Assembly: GCF_001953175.1 (NCBI RefSeq)
Contig: NZ_CP018258.1
Location: 710,210-774,209, forward strand
Direction: 5' to 3'
DNA length: 64,000 nt
Source of the DNA: Dehalogenimonas formicexedens
GTDB taxonomy: Bacteria > Chloroflexota > Dehalococcoidia > Dehalococcoidales > Dehalococcoidaceae
The notes under the pieces are model-generated. The model saw nothing but the letters and a program-made list of their open reading frames with translations. It had not been told where the DNA came from and searched no databases. The translations under genes were made by a program, and so were the position numbers. Below, in pieces: positions 61,260 to 64,000 of this stretch (position 1 is its first letter; every line of letters starts with the position of its first letter).

Positions 61260-61897
61260 CCAGGATACTCCTTCAATGTGATTTCGACGGCACCCTGACC
61301 GAGGAAGATGTCAGCTTTCTGATCCTCGATCGGTTCGCCGAGGGAGACTGGAAATCAATTCTCAAGGATTACCAGGAAGGCAGAATTCCGGTAGGTCAGT
61401 TCAATTACCGCGCTTTCAAGCTGGTCAAGCAAAACCGGGCCACCCTGGAAAAGCTGGTCAGGAAAGAAGCCAGGCTGCGTCCGGGGGTGCGCGAACTTCT
61501 CGATTATTGTCGCGCGAAGGGCATCGAGTTCAGGGTGGTTTCAAACGGTCTCGATTTCTATGTCCAAACGCTACTTGGGCACAATGGCTTCGGCCAAGTT
61601 GAGATTGCCGCCTCAAGGACACTATTCACGCCGAACGGCCTGGACGCGCGATATTACGACATCGACAATCACGAACTGGTCGACGAATTCAAAGCCTATC
61701 ACACCCGCCGGTTTTTGAACCAGGGGTACCGTGTGCTTTACGCCGGTAACGGAGTATCGGACGTCCCGGCCTCCCGCCTGGCGGAACACACCTTTGCCAC
61801 CGATTCTTTGCTTGATTATTACCGCCGTGAAAAATTGGCGCACACCCCGTTTTCCGATCTTCGTGATATCGTTGAAGGATTGGAAAAGCTGAATTAA
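61256..61897 (+). CDS. HAD-IB phosphatase (MtnX/SerB-like)
   Basis: A 213-residue haloacid-dehalogenase phosphatase: nucleophile 'CDFDGTLTEEDVSF' (Asp8), 'RVVSNGLDFYV' (motif II Ser) and 'YAGNGVSDVPASRLAEHTFAT' (motif IV Asp). The pattern fits 2-hydroxy-3-keto-5-methylthiopentenyl-1-phosphate phosphatase MtnX or phosphoserine phosphatase-like proteins; no salvage genes are near, so the substrate is open. GTG start, coupled to def. Confidence 0.82.
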   Translation: MTRILLQCDFDGTLTEEDVSFLILDRFAEGDWKSILKDYQEGRIPVGQFNYRAFKLVKQNRATLEKLVRKEARLRPGVRELLDYCRAKGIEFRVVSNGLDFYVQTLLGHNGFGQVEIAASRTLFTPNGLDARYYDIDNHELVDEFKAYHTRRFLNQGYRVLYAGNGVSDVPASRLAEHTFATDSLLDYYRREKLAHTPFSDLRDIVEGLEKLN

Positions 61898-62553
61898 GGC
61901 CTCGGCCCGAAAATTGCCGTCCCCAGTCGCACCATATTGGCGCCTTCTCCGATAGCAACTCGGTAGGAATCGCTCATACCCATGGATAAAAAACGGATAT
62001 CGGCGCCCGGAAGACACAAGGCTTTAAGATCTTCGTAGATGGCACGGGTCGCCGCGAAAAAAGTTCTGAGTTCCGGTTGCGGAATGTTCGGCCCCATCGT
62101 CATCAACCCGGAAAGACGGAGGTTGGGAAGTCCTGAGATAAGCCGGGCTAAGGCGATAACATTTTCAGGTAAGACTCCATTCTTCTGAGGTTCCCTGCCG
62201 ATATTTACCTCGATCAACAACGGTATTACCTTGTTAAAGCCGCCCGCGTGCCTGTTGATAGACTCCGCCAAAGCGGCAGAATCAACCGTCTGTATCAGAT
62301 CAAAAAGCTCAACGGCTTTTTTCACCTTGTTCAACTGCAGGTGACCGATAAAATGCCACTCGCCCCGGGATGGCAGGAGAGATCTCGCGGCTTCAGTTTC
62401 CTGGATGTAATTCCCGCCCAGGATGGTGATTCCGGCATCTGCAGCGGCGGCAATCTCCCCGACCGTGCGGCCTTTAACGGCGGCGAGGATCGAAACACCA
62501 GATGGGATTTCAGTCCTCAGGCGGAGCACATTGTCCCGAATTTGTTGGTACAT
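61894..62553 (-). CDS. YggS-family pyridoxal-5'-phosphate homeostasis protein
   Basis: A 219-residue member of the YggS/PLPBP family (alanine-racemase N-terminal-like TIM barrel). PLP lysine is Lys27 in 'ILAAVKGR'; 'EWHFIGHLQLNKVKKA', 'LIEVNIGREPQKNG' and 'SGLMTMGP', with 'FLSMGMSDSYRVAIGEGANMVRLGTAIFGPR', complete the fold. The usual 'GEN' of this family reads 'GGN'. Ends convergently with the HAD gene (4-bp overlap), 1 bp from the zinc-ribbon gene. Confidence 0.92.
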   Translation of the reverse strand: MYQQIRDNVLRLRTEIPSGVSILAAVKGRTVGEIAAAADAGITILGGNYIQETEAARSLLPSRGEWHFIGHLQLNKVKKAVELFDLIQTVDSAALAESINRHAGGFNKVIPLLIEVNIGREPQKNGVLPENVIALARLISGLPNLRLSGLMTMGPNIPQPELRTFFAATRAIYEDLKALCLPGADIRFLSMGMSDSYRVAIGEGANMVRLGTAIFGPRP

Positions 62554-62554
62554 C

Positions 62555-62929
62555 TTATGAGGTTTTTGCGCCGCAGTAAGGGCAGAATTTCATGCCGTGA
62601 TCTATCGGGGAGGCGCAGGTTGAGCAGTGGAGGGGAGGCAGCATGGTCTGAGCCGCAATTTCACCCAGCGTCGTTTTCAACTGTTCCTCGGTCATAAGCC
62701 GTTCGGCGACCTGTGGCTTGAGTCCGTCGGCTATCTCATACCGTTCGTTGCAGTTGAGGCAGGTCATGTACTGCTTGACCTTGTACTGGACGGTAGGCAC
62801 AAAATACAGGGTGAGTTTTTCCCGGACCTGGTGCACGAAGAAGATGCGGTCCGTTTTGCATTTCTGACACCTGGTGACAATATAACCCAGCGGATCGCCA
62901 TAACCTTTATTGCCAAATATGAATACCAT
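62555..62929 (-). CDS. zinc-ribbon protein
   Basis: A 124-residue cytosolic protein with three Cys pairs: 'CQKCKTD', 'CLNCNERYE' and C-terminal 'CSTCASPIDHGMKFCPYCGAKTS'. The fold of the first two resembles small zinc-ribbon domains that precede YggS-like genes in operons. ATG 62929; the frame extends upstream through the tRNA-Leu only by chance. Function unknown. Confidence 0.72.
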   Translation of the reverse strand: MVFIFGNKGYGDPLGYIVTRCQKCKTDRIFFVHQVREKLTLYFVPTVQYKVKQYMTCLNCNERYEIADGLKPQVAERLMTEEQLKTTLGEIAAQTMLPPLHCSTCASPIDHGMKFCPYCGAKTS

Positions 62930-63013
62930 GACAAATGAATATAATCTTATCGGATCGCATGTTGTCAATATCAGGTGCGGCAGTGATGTTGCTGTGTTAG
63001 AATATCTAGCCTT

Positions 63014-63098
63014 GGGGGAGTGCCGGAATTGGCAGACGGGCATGACTTAGGATCATGTGCCGCAAGGCGTCGGGGTTCGAGTCCCCGCTTCCCCACCA
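63014..63098 (+). tRNA. tRNA-Leu (anticodon TAG)
   Basis: 85-nt class II tRNA with encoded CCA. Acceptor GGGGGAG/CTTCCCC, anticodon stem CATGA/TCATG with loop CTTAGGA, extra arm GTGCCGCAAGGCGTC, T-loop GTTCGAGTC. Confidence 0.97.
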
Positions 63099-63165
63099 TT
63101 TGCCATAGATATATGAGTTTCTTATTGCTTTCCAGTATTCCTCTTCCTCGCAGGTGCCTGCGATC

Positions 63166-63921
63166 ATGACTGTTTCCAAGATCGGCGCTTATCGCGAAGA
63201 ATTGAAAAAATTGCGGCACTGGGAGCCGTATCTCCTGGCTCATTCGGGGTTACCCGGGCCGCGCGGTAACCTTGAACTAGCCCGCGCTGTTTTTGAAGAA
63301 GGGGATGAAGCCCTTTTCGATGGTTTTCTTTCATTCACTCCGGATAAAGCGCCCGCCAATTCGCCCGGAGAATTTCTGCATTTCTGCGGAGTTTATGGAT
63401 TGGGGAAATATCTTTCGAAGACTAACGATTCCATCTGGGAGCAACTGAAAACTTTTGCCAGTGATCCATGGTGGAGGACCCGGGAAGCTGTGGCTATGGC
63501 GCTCCAGAGTTATGGAGACAGAGACATTGATGATCTTACTGCCAAGGTGGAGGTTTGGGCCGGGGGGAATCGTTACCAACAACGGGCGGCGGCTGCTACT
63601 CTTTGCGAGCCGAGGTTACTTCAACGACCTGATGTCGCCGGGAAAGTAATCGACATCCTGGACACGATAACCGGCACGATGGTTACCGCCACCGACCGCC
63701 GAGAGGAGAGCTTCAAGGTCCTGAGGCAAGCACTTGGATACTGCTGGAGTGTCGCGGTGGCTGCTGTGCCCCTGCGAGGCAAGAGCGCGATGGAAAAATG
63801 GCTTGTAAAGCTTGAACCGGACATTCGACGTATAATGAAAGACAATTTGTCGAAGAATCGTTTGATCAAAATGGACGCTTGTTGGGTTGAGCGATGGCGC
63901 CGGGAGTTGAGCAAGGAATGA
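63166..63921 (+). CDS. HEAT/ARM-repeat-like protein
   Basis: A 251-residue, all-helical protein. 'DPWWRTREAVAMALQSYGDRDIDDL' and 'QQRAAAATLCEPRLL' look like HEAT-repeat helix pairs, and the C-terminus ('LEPDIRRIMKDNLSKNRLIKMDACWVERWRREL') fits the DNA-alkylation-repair/AlkD-like HEAT family shape. The start ATG 63166 is preferred to GTG 63154. Next gene overlaps by 4 bp (ATGA). Confidence 0.6.
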   Translation: MTVSKIGAYREELKKLRHWEPYLLAHSGLPGPRGNLELARAVFEEGDEALFDGFLSFTPDKAPANSPGEFLHFCGVYGLGKYLSKTNDSIWEQLKTFASDPWWRTREAVAMALQSYGDRDIDDLTAKVEVWAGGNRYQQRAAAATLCEPRLLQRPDVAGKVIDILDTITGTMVTATDRREESFKVLRQALGYCWSVAVAAVPLRGKSAMEKWLVKLEPDIRRIMKDNLSKNRLIKMDACWVERWRRELSKE

Positions 63922-64000
63922 CACCATCAACCGAAGTTATAAATAACCTGGCCGAAGCAGGGTACCGCGCTTGTATCGCTCCGATAGAGCGGTTGGCTGA
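63918..64000 (+). CDS. start of an unidentified gene, cut by the window end
   Basis: 28 codons ('MTPSTEVINNLAEAG', 'ACIAPIERLAE') with AAGGA before the ATG and a 4-bp overlap with the gene before it. Too short to name. Confidence 0.55.
   Translation, partial: MTPSTEVINNLAEAGYRACIAPIERLA

Overview
The window looks like a chromosome segment from a strictly anaerobic member of the Chloroflexota, most likely Dehalococcoidia (Dehalogenimonas/Dehalococcoides-like). The basis is a moderately GC-rich housekeeping backbone, a pyruvate:ferredoxin oxidoreductase operon joined to NuoE/F/G-like subunits, many TTG/GTG starts and tightly overlapping operons. The taxonomic call is an inference from gene content, not a search result.

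Layout. 1-12 kb: a small membrane protein, then a minus-strand operon dprA-topA-xer-M24 peptidase-PHP-formyltransferase, divergent from fabF-recJ-plsY. 11-16 kb: a membrane signalling protein, an MrfA-like helicase with a DUF503 gene, a terminase-like gene remnant beside two copies of an intergenic repeat, and two tRNA-Ser genes. 16-25 kb: a lipoprotein, a CPA2-type antiporter, tRNA-Arg, then the seven-gene porGDAB-nuoEFG-like operon, whose first gene has no ATG/GTG/TTG start but a well placed Shine-Dalgarno before an ATC codon, and tRNA-Pro(UGG). 25-39 kb: a duplicated-repeat small protein, a frameshifted flavoprotein lacking the redox cysteines, two PAC2 proteins, ferritin-like and Usp proteins, pentose-phosphate genes (an rpe-like gene with active-site changes, rpiB, tkt), a SLOG protein, a DUF151 nuclease, aspS, tig and clpP.

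39.3-43.9 kb, minus strand, behind one strong promoter: a 69-residue peptide ending Gly-Trp-Phe, a ComQ-like isoprenyl synthase, and a 1073-residue hybrid histidine kinase whose N-terminus has the ComP layout (TM, PDZ-like domain, then about eight TM segments) but whose output is PAS-HisKA-HATPase-receiver. I read it as a ComQXP-type prenylated-peptide quorum-sensing system outside Firmicutes, with gene order X-Q-P and a rewired kinase. This is the main discovery of the window.

43.96-60.63 kb is a 16.6-kb genomic island integrated in tRNA-Pro(GGG). A tyrosine integrase sits next to the tRNA, and the last 50 nt of the tRNA (including CCA) are duplicated exactly at the far end. Cargo: a type IIG restriction-modification enzyme; a co-directional run of nuclease-like genes (DUF6602, winged-helix/PD-(D/E)XK, CoiA-like, GIY-YIG) interleaved with two proteins carrying DUF1508 domains fused to different C-terminal domains; an XRE regulator; DUF5677, DUF429, zinc-finger and helix-turn-helix proteins. 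It is probably a defence island. 60.7-64 kb returns to backbone: def, a HAD phosphatase, a YggS-family gene, a zinc-ribbon protein, tRNA-Leu, a HEAT-like protein and the start of another gene.
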